Positions 1-9,270 are shown, counted from the first letter of the stretch. The stretch is 64,000 nucleotides of DNA from DATAOG01 sp963782885 (GCA_963782885.1 CAWALL010000018.1:18743-82742); one strand, 5' to 3'. Translations and numbers: made by a program. Notes: a model not told the origin generated them from the sequence alone.

Positions 1-1
1 C

Positions 2-907
2 ATGGAGAAGTGGGGCCTCGGCTACCGGGAAGTCCTGGAAAAACGCTTCCCGCGCCTGATCCACTGCCGGATCAGCGGGTTCGGCGCCGACGGCCCGATG
101 GGCGGGTTGCCGGGCTATGATGCGGTGATCCAGGCGATGGTCGGCATGTTCTCGATCAACGGCATGCCCTCTTCGACGCCAGACCAAGATGGGCGGACCC
201 GGATCGGCATCCCCCTGGTCGACCTCGGCACCGGGCTCTACGCCGCGATCGGGATCCTGATGGCGCTGCTCGAGCGGGCGCGCTCGGGTGCCGGCCAGTT
301 CCTCGACATGACCCTCTACGATGCCGGGATCGCGCTGATGCACCCGCACGTCCCGAACTATCTTCTGTCCGGCAAGCTCCCGGGCCTGACCGGCAATGCG
401 CACCCGAACATCGCGCCTTACGACAAGTTCCCGACCCGGACGGTCGACGTGTTCCTCGCGGTCGGCAACGACCGGGCGTTCGGGCGCCTTTGCGCCGAGC
501 TCGGCACGCCGGAGCTGGCCGACGACCCGCGCTTTCGGCGCAACCGCGACCGGCTCACCAACCGCGCGGCGCTGACCGAACGGATGACGGCGCTGCTGGC
601 GGAGCAGGACGGCGAGGCGCTCTGCAAGCGGCTGCTCGCGATCGGCGTGCCCGCGGGCCCGGTGCGCGATGTCGCAGAAGTCTGGGCCGATGCTCATACC
701 CGGCATCGCGGCATGGCGCTGGAGCAGCCGGGCTACCGGAACTTCGGCCTGCCGATCAAACTGTCGCGGACCCCCGGGCGGGTCGCCCGCACCCCGCCCC
801 GCTTCGGTGCCCAGGGCCGCGAAATCCTCGGACAATTCGGCTTCACCGGAGCCGAAATCGAGGATCTGATCACCGCGGGCGTGGTCCTCGAGCAGCGCCG
901 ACGCTAG
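2..907 (+). CDS. CaiB/BaiF family class III CoA transferase (5' partial)
   Basis: Class III CoA transferases move CoA between carboxylic acids through an aspartyl-CoA intermediate. The frame is open at the left window edge, so this is the C-terminal 301 residues of a protein usually about 400 long; roughly 100 N-terminal residues lie outside. The fragment begins with the family-typical MEKWGLGY stretch, and the motif IPLVDLGTG carries the probable catalytic Asp at residue 74 of the fragment. The segment ISGFGADGP and a C-terminal PPRFG-type motif also fit. It converges on the SDR gene, with a hairpin between them. Substrate cannot be told from the sequence. Confidence 0.88.
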   Translation: MEKWGLGYREVLEKRFPRLIHCRISGFGADGPMGGLPGYDAVIQAMVGMFSINGMPSSTPDQDGRTRIGIPLVDLGTGLYAAIGILMALLERARSGAGQFLDMTLYDAGIALMHPHVPNYLLSGKLPGLTGNAHPNIAPYDKFPTRTVDVFLAVGNDRAFGRLCAELGTPELADDPRFRRNRDRLTNRAALTERMTALLAEQDGEALCKRLLAIGVPAGPVRDVAEVWADAHTRHRGMALEQPGYRNFGLPIKLSRTPGRVARTPPRFGAQGREILGQFGFTGAEIEDLITAGVVLEQRRR

Positions 908-991
908 TCACCTCGCCACGCCGCCACTTCCCCCTGCCCTCTCTCCATGAGACGGATTCCCACGGTCACATGGACCAACCAAAGATTGTGC

Positions 992-1030
992 TAACGCGCG
1001 CTCGTTAACGCCAGGTTAACGCTCGCGCGC
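992..1030. terminator. Hairpin between convergent genes
   Basis: A near-perfect inverted repeat in the 140-bp gap between the convergent CoA transferase and SDR genes. The arms contain GTTAAC and alternating GCGC and are separated by about 6 nt. The position suggests a bidirectional terminator, but no clear T tract follows. Confidence 0.5.
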
Positions 1031-1048
1031 CTTCCCCACGGCGCCCCC

Positions 1049-1798
1049 TCAGCCGCGGCCGACGAACGGCATCTTGGTCGCCATCACGGTCAGGAACAGG
1101 ATGTTGGCGTCCGCCGGCTGGCCCGCCATGAAGACCACCGCCCGGGCGACGTTCTCGACGTCCATCAGCGGCTCGACCTTGATCGAGCCGTCGGCCTGCA
1201 TCACCCCGTCCTTCATCCGTGCGGCCATCTCGGTGTAGGCGTTGCCGACGTCGATCTGACCGCAGGCGATCTCATATTTGCGGCCGTCGAGTGCTGTCGA
1301 CTTGGTGAGCCCGCCGATCGCGTGCTTGGCCGAGGTATAGGGCGCCGAGTTCGGCCGCGGCGCGTAGGCCGAGATCGAGCCGTTGTTGATGATCCGGCCG
1401 CCCATCGGCTGCTGGCTCTTCATGATCTTGATCGCTTCCTGGGTGCACAGGAACGAGCCGGTCAGGATCGTGTCGATCACTGCCTTCCACTTCTCGAACG
1501 GCAGGTCCTCGAGCGGAACCGCGGGCGCGCCGACGCCGGCGTTGTTGAACAGCACGTCGAGCCGGCCGAAGGTTTCCTTGGTGTTCGCGAACAGCGCCTT
1601 GACCGAGGCCGGATCGGCGACGTCGGTCGGCACTGCGAGCGCCTGGCGGCCGAGGCCCCGCACCTGCTCGGCAACCGCGTCCAGCGGCTCCTTGCGCCGG
1701 CCGCCGAGGGCGACGTCATAGCCATCCCTGGCCAGCGCCACCGCCGACGCCTTGCCGATCCCCGAGCCGGCGCCTGTGATCAGTGCGACCTTAGCCAT
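1049..1798 (-). CDS. SDR family NAD(P)-dependent oxidoreductase
   Basis: A 249-residue classical short-chain dehydrogenase. It starts MAKVALITGAGSGIGKA, which holds the Rossmann glycine motif TGxxxGIG, followed by NNAG in the fourth strand, an active-site Ser and the YTSAKHA (YxxxK) motif. The ATG at 1798 is preferred over the longer open frame because GGGAGG lies about 8 nt upstream and the protein then begins right at the cofactor fold. Length is typical of the family. Substrate unknown. Confidence 0.9.
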   Translation of the reverse strand: MAKVALITGAGSGIGKASAVALARDGYDVALGGRRKEPLDAVAEQVRGLGRQALAVPTDVADPASVKALFANTKETFGRLDVLFNNAGVGAPAVPLEDLPFEKWKAVIDTILTGSFLCTQEAIKIMKSQQPMGGRIINNGSISAYAPRPNSAPYTSAKHAIGGLTKSTALDGRKYEIACGQIDVGNAYTEMAARMKDGVMQADGSIKVEPLMDVENVARAVVFMAGQPADANILFLTVMATKMPFVGRG

Positions 1799-2001
1799 GC
1801 GACCACCCTCCCTTGCTGCTTGGCGCCCCTTCCATAGCCGCTTCGGCGCCACTTGCATACGGTCGGGGATGGACCTCAGACGGCAAAAATGGCGATTGCG
1901 GGCCGCGGGCGGCACGTGCATCATGGTGCCGCGTCCGATGCATTGGGACGCCTCGGGCGCAGGTTTGACGGGAATGGACCTGCAACTAACAGGAGGATTA
2001 T

Positions 2002-2466
2002 ATGCCGAAGCCGTTTGTGATCGCTCTGGCGCTGTCTGCCGGTCTCGGAAGCAGCGCGCTCGCGGCGGATTTTGACCCCACCGCGGCCCACGCCGGGTTC
2101 ATCGATGCCTTCAACAGCCGGCAGTGGGGCGACCTCAAGCCGCTTCTCGCGGAAGACATCGTCTTCCATCGCGCCAATGCCGCTGAAGTTTACAGCGGAT
2201 CAGGCCAGGTGCTCGATCACTTCGAGAAGACGGTCGGTGGCGAGTGGAATGTCAAGTTCGTGAAGCTCGACTCCACTAACCAATTTACCGGCAAAGACGG
2301 CCGGGTCGTCGAGCGCGGCGACTTTGCAGTCACGGCGGGCGCCAATGACGACAGCTGTTATGCCGGCTCCTACATGATGACCTGGGCGCCACAGTCCGGG
2401 GACAACTGGCAGCTCAAAGTGCTCGCCTGGCAGGATGTCGAAACCGATCTCGAGAACTGCAAGTAA
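2002..2466 (+). CDS. Secreted SnoaL/NTF2-like protein
   Basis: 154 residues. An N-terminal Sec signal peptide ends in a hydrophobic stretch and ALAA, so the protein is probably periplasmic. The rest (AAHAGFIDAFNSRQW, LLAEDIVFHR, then alternating strands to WQLKVLAWQD) looks like an NTF2/SnoaL-type cone fold as found in DUF4440-like proteins. Such folds bind small ligands or are catalytic; no specific function can be assigned. A strong AGGAGG ribosome site sits 7-8 nt before the ATG. It stands alone and ends at a good rho-independent terminator. Confidence 0.7.
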   Translation: MPKPFVIALALSAGLGSSALAADFDPTAAHAGFIDAFNSRQWGDLKPLLAEDIVFHRANAAEVYSGSGQVLDHFEKTVGGEWNVKFVKLDSTNQFTGKDGRVVERGDFAVTAGANDDSCYAGSYMMTWAPQSGDNWQLKVLAWQDVETDLENCK

Positions 2467-2499
2467 CGGCAGCCACTGAACGCGGTCATCGGGTCAGGA

Positions 2500-2532
2500 G
2501 GGCGGCGCGGCCGGTTCACGCCGCCCTCTTTT
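2500..2532 (+). terminator. Rho-independent terminator
   Basis: An 8-bp perfect stem (GGGCGGCG / CGCCGCCC, loop about 11 nt) followed by TCTTTT on the plus strand, just after the SnoaL-like gene. It overlaps the last codons of the convergent MFS gene. Confidence 0.7.
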
Positions 2533-3824
2533 CGCTCCCGCCGTCGATCGTCAGCAGGGCGCGACGGCCCGGCAGGTACCAGCCGAGCGCCAGCAGCTGC
2601 AGGGCGAAGAAGGTGCCGAAGCCGGCCTGATAGCCGCGGGCGCTGTAGCCTTCCGCGGCCGCCGGGAAGCGGTCGATGATCGCGCCGATCGCGTATTGGG
2701 CGCCGAACGCGGCAAGAAAAGTCAGGAGATTGATCGCGGTGTTGGCGCGGCCCGAGAGGGCGGCGCCGTAGTGCGATGCGAGCCAGGGATAGCCGAGGAT
2801 CGCGGCCTGGCCGGCGAGCCCGAACAGGGTCCAGACCGGCAGGCTGAGGCTGGTCCACTGCAGGACGATCGCGAGCTGGGCGGCGAACGACAGCAAGAGA
2901 AACCCCAGCATCACGGTCAAAAGATCGACGCCGCGCCGGACCAGCCAGTCGGCGGCCGCGCCCATCGACACGATGCCGACCAAAAAGCCGACCGCCATCG
3001 CCATCAGGTAATTGGCGACGCCGATCCGGTCGAGGCCGGCGACGTCGCGCAGCCAGGGCCCGGCCCAGAGGGTCTGGATCGCGATGTGGGTGCCGGCGGT
3101 CGTCGCCATCAGCGGGGCGAGCCGCCAGAAGACCGGATCGCGGCCGATCCGGACCAGGCCGGCGAGCTGGAGGTCCAGGCCTGCACGCGGACCAGTCTCT
3201 CTGCGTTCCGGCACGATCGTAAGGACCAGCGTCGCGACGGCGAGGGTGATCGCAGCCAGCCCGACGAACACCGCACGCCAGCCGACCGCCTCGACCGCGA
3301 GTTCGACCGGCACGGTCGCGACCAGGATGCCGAGCGCGCCGAACGACATCACGCCGGCATTGGCAAGCGCCCGGCGCGACTCCGGGATCCAGAGCACGAT
3401 CGCCTTGAAGCCGCTCATCAGGCCGCCGGCGAAGCCGAGCCCGATCAGCGCCCGCGCGATCGTCAGGGTCGCGAGATCCTCGCCGATCGCGAACAGCAGC
3501 GCGCCCAGCGCGGCGGTCGCGAGCAGGGCCACCTGCACGCGGCGCGGACCGAAGCGGTCGAGCAGGATGCCGAGCGGCAGCTGGAACAGGGCGAACGCGA
3601 GCAGATAGGCCGAGGTGAGAAGCCCGAGCCCGGTCGCGCTGAGCCCGATGTCGGCGACCAGCCTCGGGTCCCACGACCGCGTTCACCGAGCGGAACAGAT
3701 AGGACAGGAAATAACCCGCCGCGAACGGCGCCAGCACGCTCAGGAGAACGCGCAACCCGGCGGCTGCCGTCGGCCCGGGGTCGGCCGAGCCGTCACGGCC
3801 ACCAGTCGCCCAGGATCTGGTCAA
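2516..3824 (-). pseudogene. MFS transporter, frameshifted near its N-terminus
   Basis: A major facilitator permease of about 430 residues, read in two frames. The N-terminal frame carries the first membrane helix (VLLSVLAPFAAGYFLSYLF, then RSVNAVVGP). After about 3665-3673, in a GGG/CCC run, the sense shifts to the frame that continues as a normal MFS protein from MQVALLATAALGALL to the stop at 2516. Removing one base from the run joins VGP to RLVADIG, as expected for the family. The exact start is unclear: a TTG at 3824 overlaps the 3' end of the upstream DUF29 remnant. This is either a recent disruption or a read error. Substrate unknown. Confidence 0.7.
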
Positions 3825-4254
3825 CGCTGTAGGGGCAGGTCGCGGGCAGAGCGGCGGCCGCAGCGTCCTCGCCGTAAAGTTCGAGCTTGCGCGACGGTCG
3901 TACGGCGGACGACCCCGTAGACGCGCGGGAGCTCGTCCTCAAGGATCTGGCTCAGGCGCGGCGTGAGCTCGAGCTCGAGCCAGGCCCGGTGCTCGATGAT
4001 CGATTCCGCCCAGCCGCGGCGGGGGGCCTGGGCGCGGGCTGTGCTGCAGCTTGAGCAGATGCTCGATGATCACGCCGGCGTTGCTGACCAGCGCGCTCTT
4101 CTTGGTGTCGCCCAAGCCCTCCACCTCCTCGATCAGGTTGGCGAGATCGAGCTCGTCGAGCCGGCGCTGGCGCAGCAGCTCGGCCTGGACCTCGGTCCAG
4201 ACGTAGAAGTCCTGGTCGTAGAGCGACGTCTCTCGGGCTTGATCCGGGTTGCCA
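3793..4254 (-). pseudogene. DUF29 family gene, multiply frameshifted
   Basis: The three minus-strand frames together give a DUF29 protein: an SLYDQDFYVW-like start, LANLIEEVEGLGDTKKSALVSN, IIEHLLKLQHSP, LELELTPRLSQILEDELPRVYG and the terminal CPYSVDQILGDWWP before a stop at 3793. At least three frame changes are needed: an extra AG soon after the ATG at 4254, one after QHSP, and one near the TTTAC at about 3885. So it is very likely a dead gene. Two more DUF29 genes lie at 55.9-56.7 kb. The role of DUF29 is unknown. Confidence 0.7.
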
Positions 4255-4322
4255 TGGGATGCTCTGTCGCCGTTTCGCCTGAGGTGCAGCCTATCACGAT
4301 CGCCCGGCCACGGCCGCGCCGG

Positions 4323-4850
4323 TCACCTCACCTTGCCGATGTAGGGGAGATAACGGTACTGCTCGGCGTAGTCGATGCCGTAGCCGACCACGAACACGTC
4401 TTCAATCTCGAAGCCGACGAAGTCGAGGGGGCTCTCGACCTTGCGCCGGGAGGGCTTGTCGAGCAGCGCGCAGGTCCAGACCGCGGACGCGTTCCGCCCG
4501 AGCAGCAGCCGCCGGCCGTAGGCCATCGAGAGGCCGGTATCGACGATGTCGTCGACCAGCAGCACCGCCCGGCCCTCGAAGTCGCGCGGGGCATCGCCGA
4601 GCAGCAGGACCTCGCCCGAGCTCTCCTTGCCCTGGCCGTAGCTGGCCAGGCGCATGAACTCGATCCGGGGCCGGGCGCCCGCGCGGCAGAGCGCGCGCGC
4701 CAGATCGGCCAGGAACACGAAGCTGCCCTTCAGGACGCCGACGACGACGAAATCCCTGCCGATGGCAGCCACGATCGCGGCCGCGAGCGCCTCGACCCGG
4801 GCGGCGATCTCGGCCTCGTCGAACAGCTTCTCGATTGGCGCCTCGCCCAC
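4323..4850 (-). CDS. hpt: Hypoxanthine phosphoribosyltransferase
   Basis: Purine salvage enzyme converting hypoxanthine or guanine plus PRPP to IMP or GMP in the cytoplasm. The 175-residue length matches the family. Conserved pieces are VVGVLKGSFVFLADL, the PRPP-binding loop VLLVDDIVDTGLS (about residues 103-115), KPSRR, and the C-terminal GFEIEDVFVVGYGIDY with YRYLPYIG. The GTG at 4850 is chosen because GGGGAG lies 8 nt upstream, and the longer open frame before it has no family similarity. It stands as a single gene. Confidence 0.93.
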   Translation of the reverse strand: MGEAPIEKLFDEAEIAARVEALAAAIVAAIGRDFVVVGVLKGSFVFLADLARALCRAGARPRIEFMRLASYGQGKESSGEVLLLGDAPRDFEGRAVLLVDDIVDTGLSMAYGRRLLLGRNASAVWTCALLDKPSRRKVESPLDFVGFEIEDVFVVGYGIDYAEQYRYLPYIGKVR

Positions 4851-4921
4851 CGTCTTCTCCCCGCAGCCTTTCAACCTACCGCTGCCACCAGTGTGGGCCG
4901 GGGCAAGCCTGCTCGGCAGGC

Positions 4922-5341
4922 TCACCGGTCGGGCACGATCCGAAAGCGCCGTCTGCCCTCGATCCGGTAGGTCTCGAAATCGTCGTGGTCGATCGTGAAT
5001 ACGAGGGTCAGCTGCTCCCGGCGCGCCAGATGCACGAGCGTCGCGTCGGCGAAGTCCATCGGCCGATCGGCATATTTGTGCATCAGGTCCTCCAGTGCCG
5101 GCAGGTCGGCATCCCCGATTGGCAGCAGGACGAGCGCGCCCGACCGCAGAAACTCCCAGCCCGTCGCAATCGGACGCCGCCCCCGGCCGGCGAGGTGGAA
5201 GAACTCGGTCAGCACGGCGATCGACGTCGCCCATGGGACCGGCAGGCGACCATAGGTTTCCACGCAACGCGGATGCCAGCGATCATCCTCATGAAGGAGC
5301 GCGAACAAGGCGCCGGTATCAATCAGGCCGTGAGCGCGCAT
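4922..5341 (-). CDS. PIN domain toxin (VapC-like ribonuclease)
   Basis: 139 residues with the PIN-domain acidic residues: LIDTGAL at the N-terminus (Asp8), LTEFFH in the middle and DFADATLVHLA in the C-terminal half, with a later Asp pair. PIN toxins are Mg-dependent ribonucleases that usually cut tRNA or rRNA. Its 5' end overlaps the upstream antitoxin gene by 23 nt, the translational coupling typical of toxin-antitoxin pairs. Confidence 0.8.
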   Translation of the reverse strand: MRAHGLIDTGALFALLHEDDRWHPRCVETYGRLPVPWATSIAVLTEFFHLAGRGRRPIATGWEFLRSGALVLLPIGDADLPALEDLMHKYADRPMDFADATLVHLARREQLTLVFTIDHDDFETYRIEGRRRFRIVPDR

Positions 5342-5615
5342 GCGCCTTCAAGAGATGCTCGCGGATCCGTTCGCTCGCCTTTTCGGCCAGATCGGGATCG
5401 CCGCTGCGAAGCGCCCCGATGTACGGTGCTGCCGCCGCCCGAATCCGCGCCTGTTCCGCCTCATCGTCCTCGGTGGCCGAAGGATGTGCCTTCAGCCACT
5501 CGCACGTGATTCGCTCGAGCAGCCGGGAGACGCTCACGCGTTCGCGCCGGGCCGCTTCCTCGAGCGCCCACTTGAGATCCGGCGACAGCCGCCAGCTGTA
5601 GACTTCGCTCTTCAT
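5319..5615 (-). CDS. Antitoxin of the PIN toxin, ribbon-helix-helix-like
   Basis: 98 residues. The N-terminus (SWRLSPDLKWALEEAARRERVSVSRLLERI) resembles a ribbon-helix-helix DNA-binding unit: one strand and two helices. The C-terminal part is charged and helical and probably neutralises the toxin. It is the first gene of the pair and overlaps the PIN gene. The short upstream stretch (5616-5645) is relatively AT-rich with GTGCAC and TGCAT pieces that could be an operator; this is inference. Confidence 0.7.
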   Translation of the reverse strand: MKSEVYSWRLSPDLKWALEEAARRERVSVSRLLERITCEWLKAHPSATEDDEAEQARIRAAAAPYIGALRSGDPDLAEKASERIREHLLKAHARSRPD

Positions 5616-5659
5616 GCATTACACCGTAGTGCACAAACCGCGCCAAGACAAGGCGGTGG

Positions 5660-6409
5660 TCAGACCGCCCCCCAGACCATGGCGAAGCTGACCGGGTGGC
5701 CCGCGTATTTCTGCCATTTCGGCTTCTTGGCGAGCCAGGCGTCGTCGACGACCCCTTCGGTCATCTCGAGGAGCGTGAAGCCGCTGGCGAGCGCCGCCTG
5801 GACGTGGTCGCTGAACAGATGGACGTGGCTCTCGATCGCCGCCGGGGTGCCGTCGGCCCGGTCGAAGTGGGTCGGGATGCCGATCATCAGGAAGAAGGGA
5901 TGATAGCCGACGATCACGAAGCGGCCGCCCGGAGCCGTGAGGCGCGCGGCCTCCCGGTAAAGCGGCTGGATCTCGGGCAGATGCTCGTCGGCCAGCACCA
6001 CGGTCGTCAGATCGTAGACCGCGGCCGGCAGGCCGGTCGCGCGCAGATCGACCTCGAGCAGGCGGTCATAGAGGCGCCGTTCGCGCGCCCTGGCCAGCAT
6101 TTCCGGGGTCAGGTCGACGCCGTCCAGATGCTCGACGCCCTGCGCCCGCAGCCAGACACCGATCCGCCCGGTGCCGCAGGCGAGATCGAGCGCGCGCCGG
6201 CAGCTTGCCCATCCGACCGTGGTCAGCCGCTCGAGCAGGCGCAGGTCCATCTCGTCCTGGACCACCCGCTCGTAGGTCGGCGCCCACTCGCGGTAGCCGT
6301 CCCGGACCCCGAGGGTCGGATAATGCCGGGTATCGAATCTTAAGAAATCCACTTTATTTTCGCTATTTAAGTGACCTTCTTCACGTTCCCAGAGAACTCC
6401 ATCGGACAA
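5660..6409 (-). CDS. Class I SAM-dependent methyltransferase
   Basis: 249 residues. The SAM-binding motif ALDLACGTGRIGVWL is followed by the acidic second-strand motif LDGVDLTPEMLARA, and APGGRFVIVGYHP fits the later strand. Substrate unknown; the best guess is a UbiE/trans-aconitate-type small-molecule methyltransferase. The start is uncertain: the ATG at 6409 makes it overlap the upstream epimerase gene by 43 nt, while a GTG at 6352 (VDFLRFDTRHYP) would leave a short AT-rich gap. Neither has a convincing ribosome site. Co-directional with the epimerase gene, so probably one operon. Confidence 0.8.
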   Translation of the reverse strand: MSDGVLWEREEGHLNSENKVDFLRFDTRHYPTLGVRDGYREWAPTYERVVQDEMDLRLLERLTTVGWASCRRALDLACGTGRIGVWLRAQGVEHLDGVDLTPEMLARARERRLYDRLLEVDLRATGLPAAVYDLTTVVLADEHLPEIQPLYREAARLTAPGGRFVIVGYHPFFLMIGIPTHFDRADGTPAAIESHVHLFSDHVQAALASGFTLLEMTEGVVDDAWLAKKPKWQKYAGHPVSFAMVWGAV

Positions 6410-7173
6410 AAGCCACCGCCCTGGAACTGCTCACCGATCGGGTCGGGCGGCAGCTCGAGGTCGGCCTCGGTGGCGCTCGCCGCGTAGTCCTCGGCCTGGT
6501 CCTCGGGCCGGTAGCCGAGGCGCCAGGCGTTGGCGTTGTCGTACCAGGCGCGCGCGTTGTCCGAGATGCCGTAGACGACCTCGAAGTGGATCTCGGGATG
6601 GTCGAGGCCGATCCGCATCAGCTGGACCAGATCGCGCGGGCTGATCCAGATCGACAGGCGCCGCCGGTCGACCGGTTCTTCCCACAAATTCCCGATCCGG
6701 ATGTTGAACACGCCAAGGCCGTATTTGTCGGCGTACATGCGCCCGAGCGCCTCGCCGAACGCCTTGCTGACCCCGTAGCGCGAGTCGGGGCGGACCATCA
6801 CGGTGTGATCGATGGTCCGCTGGCGCCGGTAGAAGCCGACCACGTGGTTGGTGGTCGCGAACACGATCCGCCTGACGCCCTGCCGACGCGCCGCCTCGAA
6901 CACGTTGTAACCGCCGATGATGTTGTTCTGCAGGATCGCGTCCCAGGCGTCCTCGCCCGAGCTGGCGCCGAGATGGATGACGCCGTCGACGCCGGCGCAT
7001 AAGCGCTCGACCGCGGCCATGTCCGTAAGGTCCGCGCGCATGAACTCCTCGCCCGCCTCGGCCCCGATCTCGACCACGTCCGACAGGCGCAGCATCGGAT
7101 AGACGCCGCGCAGCAGCGGCCGGATCCGCCGCCCGATGCCGCCCGCAGCCCCGGTGATCAGCACGCTGTTCAT
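6367..7173 (-). CDS. NAD-dependent epimerase/dehydratase, uronate dehydrogenase-like
   Basis: 268 residues, an extended SDR fold: LITGAAGGIG at the N-terminus, DLTDMAAVERL, a catalytic SRYGVSKAFGE (YxxxK) and IRIGNLW. The pattern and the C-terminal ending with GGGFCP fit the uronate dehydrogenase group, which oxidises galacturonate or glucuronate to the lactone, but a related sugar epimerase cannot be ruled out. The end overlaps the methyltransferase gene. A TRAP transporter of the kind that can import sugar acids is encoded 8 kb away. Confidence 0.72.
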   Translation of the reverse strand: MNSVLITGAAGGIGRRIRPLLRGVYPMLRLSDVVEIGAEAGEEFMRADLTDMAAVERLCAGVDGVIHLGASSGEDAWDAILQNNIIGGYNVFEAARRQGVRRIVFATTNHVVGFYRRQRTIDHTVMVRPDSRYGVSKAFGEALGRMYADKYGLGVFNIRIGNLWEEPVDRRRLSIWISPRDLVQLMRIGLDHPEIHFEVVYGISDNARAWYDNANAWRLGYRPEDQAEDYAASATEADLELPPDPIGEQFQGGGFCPMEFSGNVKKVT

Positions 7174-7340
7174 CTCGCCCCTCCCATCGCTCGGCCCCGG
7201 GCCTTCTTACCCGGCGGGGCGCCGCTCGGGTAGCCCCTTGGGCGCGCCGGGTGCCGCCAACGGGCTCTCGTCTTTGCTCGCGACCGGCGCTATCAACTGG
7301 CGGCGTAACCGTCGTTGCGCGCGCTGGGAGAATGATCCGA

Positions 7341-8075
7341 ATGGCCCGCCGCCCCCGCGTTCTCGTGTTCCAGCACATGGAGCTCGCGCATCCCGGGATC
7401 TTTCGCGACTGCCTGCGGGCGGACGGCATCGAGTGGGACGTGGTGGCGCTCGAGACGGGCGAGCCGATCCCGGCGCTCGAGCGCTACGACGCGTTGCTGG
7501 TCATGGGCGGCGCCCAGGACGTCTGGCAGGAGGCGGAGCATCCCTGGCTCCGGCCGGAGAAGCGGGCGATCCGGAGCGCGGTCCTCGAGCGGGGCATGGC
7601 CTATCTCGGCATCTGCCTCGGTCACCAACTGCTGGCAGCGGCGGTCGGCGGCGAGGTGCGGCCGGCCGCCACCCCCGAGGTCGGCCTGTTCGAGGTGAGC
7701 CTCACCGAGGCCGGACGGACGCATCCGCTGTTCGCCGGGCTGCCGACCCGCCGCCGCTTCCTGCAATGGCATGCGGCCGAGGTCGTGAGCCCGCCCGCGG
7801 GCGCCAGCGTGCTTGCGACCTCGGGCGCCTGCGCGGTCCAGGCGCTCGCGGTCGGCGAGCGCGCCTTCGGCCTGCAGTTTCACGTCGAGGTCGACCCGCC
7901 GACGCTCGCCGACTGGTTCTCCGATCCCGCGACCACCGAGCTTTTGGTCATGCGCCTGGGCCGCGATCGGGCCGCCCGCTTCACCGCCGACGCCGATCGT
8001 CACATGCCGGACCTCAACCAGGCCGCGCGGCGCATCTTCGCGAACTTCACGGCCCTGCTCGAGCCGGCGCCTTAG
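7341..8075 (+). CDS. Type 1 glutamine amidotransferase (GMP synthase-like)
   Basis: 244 residues. A class I amidotransferase domain with the nucleophile elbow GICLGHQ (Cys), and FGLQFHVEVD carrying the His-Glu pair. Stand-alone members cluster with glutamine hydrolases acting on small acceptors; the acceptor here is unknown. The ATG at 7341 has GGGAG about 10 nt upstream, whereas the in-frame ATG at 7332 is too close to it. The stop lies only about 14 nt before the downstream MFS gene, so the two are probably co-transcribed. Confidence 0.82.
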   Translation: MARRPRVLVFQHMELAHPGIFRDCLRADGIEWDVVALETGEPIPALERYDALLVMGGAQDVWQEAEHPWLRPEKRAIRSAVLERGMAYLGICLGHQLLAAAVGGEVRPAATPEVGLFEVSLTEAGRTHPLFAGLPTRRRFLQWHAAEVVSPPAGASVLATSGACAVQALAVGERAFGLQFHVEVDPPTLADWFSDPATTELLVMRLGRDRAARFTADADRHMPDLNQAARRIFANFTALLEPAP

Positions 8076-8088
8076 TCCAGGAGCAGCC

Positions 8089-9270
8089 GTGGGTTCCGCG
8101 TCCGGCGCGCTGCGCGCCATCCCGACCGCCATCTGGGCGCTGGGCCTGGTCAGCCTGTTCATGGACATGTCCTCGGAGTTGGTGCACAGCCTGCTGCCGG
8201 TGTTCCTGGTCTCGGTGCTCGGCGCCAGCACGCTCACGGTCGGCCTGATCGAGGGCGTCGCCGAGGCGACCGCGGCGATCAGCAAGTTCTTCTCGGGCGC
8301 GCTCAGCGACTATCTGGGCAGGCGCAAGCTTCTGACCGTGCTCGGTTACGGCCTCGCCGCGCTGACCAAGCCCGTGTTCGCGCTGGCGCCCACGGTCGGC
8401 TGGGTGTTCGCGGCGCGCTTCGTCGACCGGGTCGGCAAGGGCATCCGGGGTGCGCCGCGCGATGCCCTGATCGGCGATCTCGCGCCTGCCGACCTGCGCG
8501 GCGCGAGCTACGGGCTCCGCCAGTCGCTTGACACCGTGGGCGCCTTCCTCGGCCCGCTGCTCGCGATCGGGCTGATGTTCCTGTTCGCGGACGACATCCG
8601 CCGGGTCTACGGGTTCGCGGTCCTCCCGGCCGCGATCGCGGTCGGTGTTCTCGTCTTCGGGGTGCGCGAGCCGGAGCAGCCGCGATCCGACGCCCGGCGG
8701 AGAACGCCGATTCGAGTGGCGGAGCTGCGCCGGCTCAGCGTCGACTACTGGTGGGTCGTGCTGGTCGGCGCGGTCCTGACGCTCGCGCGCTTCAGCGAAG
8801 CCTTCCTCGTGCTGCGCGCCGAGGACGCCGGGCTGGAGGTGGCGCTGGTGCCGCTCGTGATGGTGGTCATGAGCGTGGTCTACGCCGCCTCGGCCTATCC
8901 GGCGGGCGCGCTCTCCGACCGGATCGGTCGCCGCCTGCTGCTGGTGGCCGGCTGCGGCACCCTGATCGCCGCCGACCTGGCGCTGGCGCTGGCGCGCGGC
9001 ATCGGGCCGGTCCTGGCGGGCGTCGGGCTCTGGGGCCTGCACATGGGGCTCACGCAGGGGCTGCTCGCGGCACTCGTCGCCGACACCTGCCCCGGCGATC
9101 TGCGCGGCACCGGGTTCGGGCTGTTCAACCTGATCGGTGGCGCGGTGCTGCTGGCGGCGAGCGTGCTCGCGGGCTTCCTCTGGGGGCGCTACGGCGCGCC
9201 CATGACCTTCCTCGCAGGCGCCGGCTTCACCACGCTGGCCCTGATCGGCTTGTTGCTGACCCGGCGCTGA
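8089..9270 (+). CDS. MFS transporter
   Basis: 393 residues with about 12 membrane helices. The start (AIPTAIWALGLVSLFMDMSSELV), the loop LSDYLGRRK between helices 2 and 3, and DRVGKGIRGAPRDALI mark an MFS subgroup common in proteobacteria. The GTG at 8089 is supported by CCAGGAG 6 nt upstream. It follows the amidotransferase gene closely. Its 3' end overlaps the 3' end of the convergent MFS gene by 82 bp. Substrate unknown. Confidence 0.85.
   Translation: MGSASGALRAIPTAIWALGLVSLFMDMSSELVHSLLPVFLVSVLGASTLTVGLIEGVAEATAAISKFFSGALSDYLGRRKLLTVLGYGLAALTKPVFALAPTVGWVFAARFVDRVGKGIRGAPRDALIGDLAPADLRGASYGLRQSLDTVGAFLGPLLAIGLMFLFADDIRRVYGFAVLPAAIAVGVLVFGVREPEQPRSDARRRTPIRVAELRRLSVDYWWVVLVGAVLTLARFSEAFLVLRAEDAGLEVALVPLVMVVMSVVYAASAYPAGALSDRIGRRLLLVAGCGTLIAADLALALARGIGPVLAGVGLWGLHMGLTQGLLAALVADTCPGDLRGTGFGLFNLIGGAVLLAASVLAGFLWGRYGAPMTFLAGAGFTTLALIGLLLTRR

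Noticed and set aside
2696..3832. Long plus-strand frame antisense to the MFS gene
   Set aside because: Charged, low-complexity translation without any motif, a common shadow in high-GC DNA.
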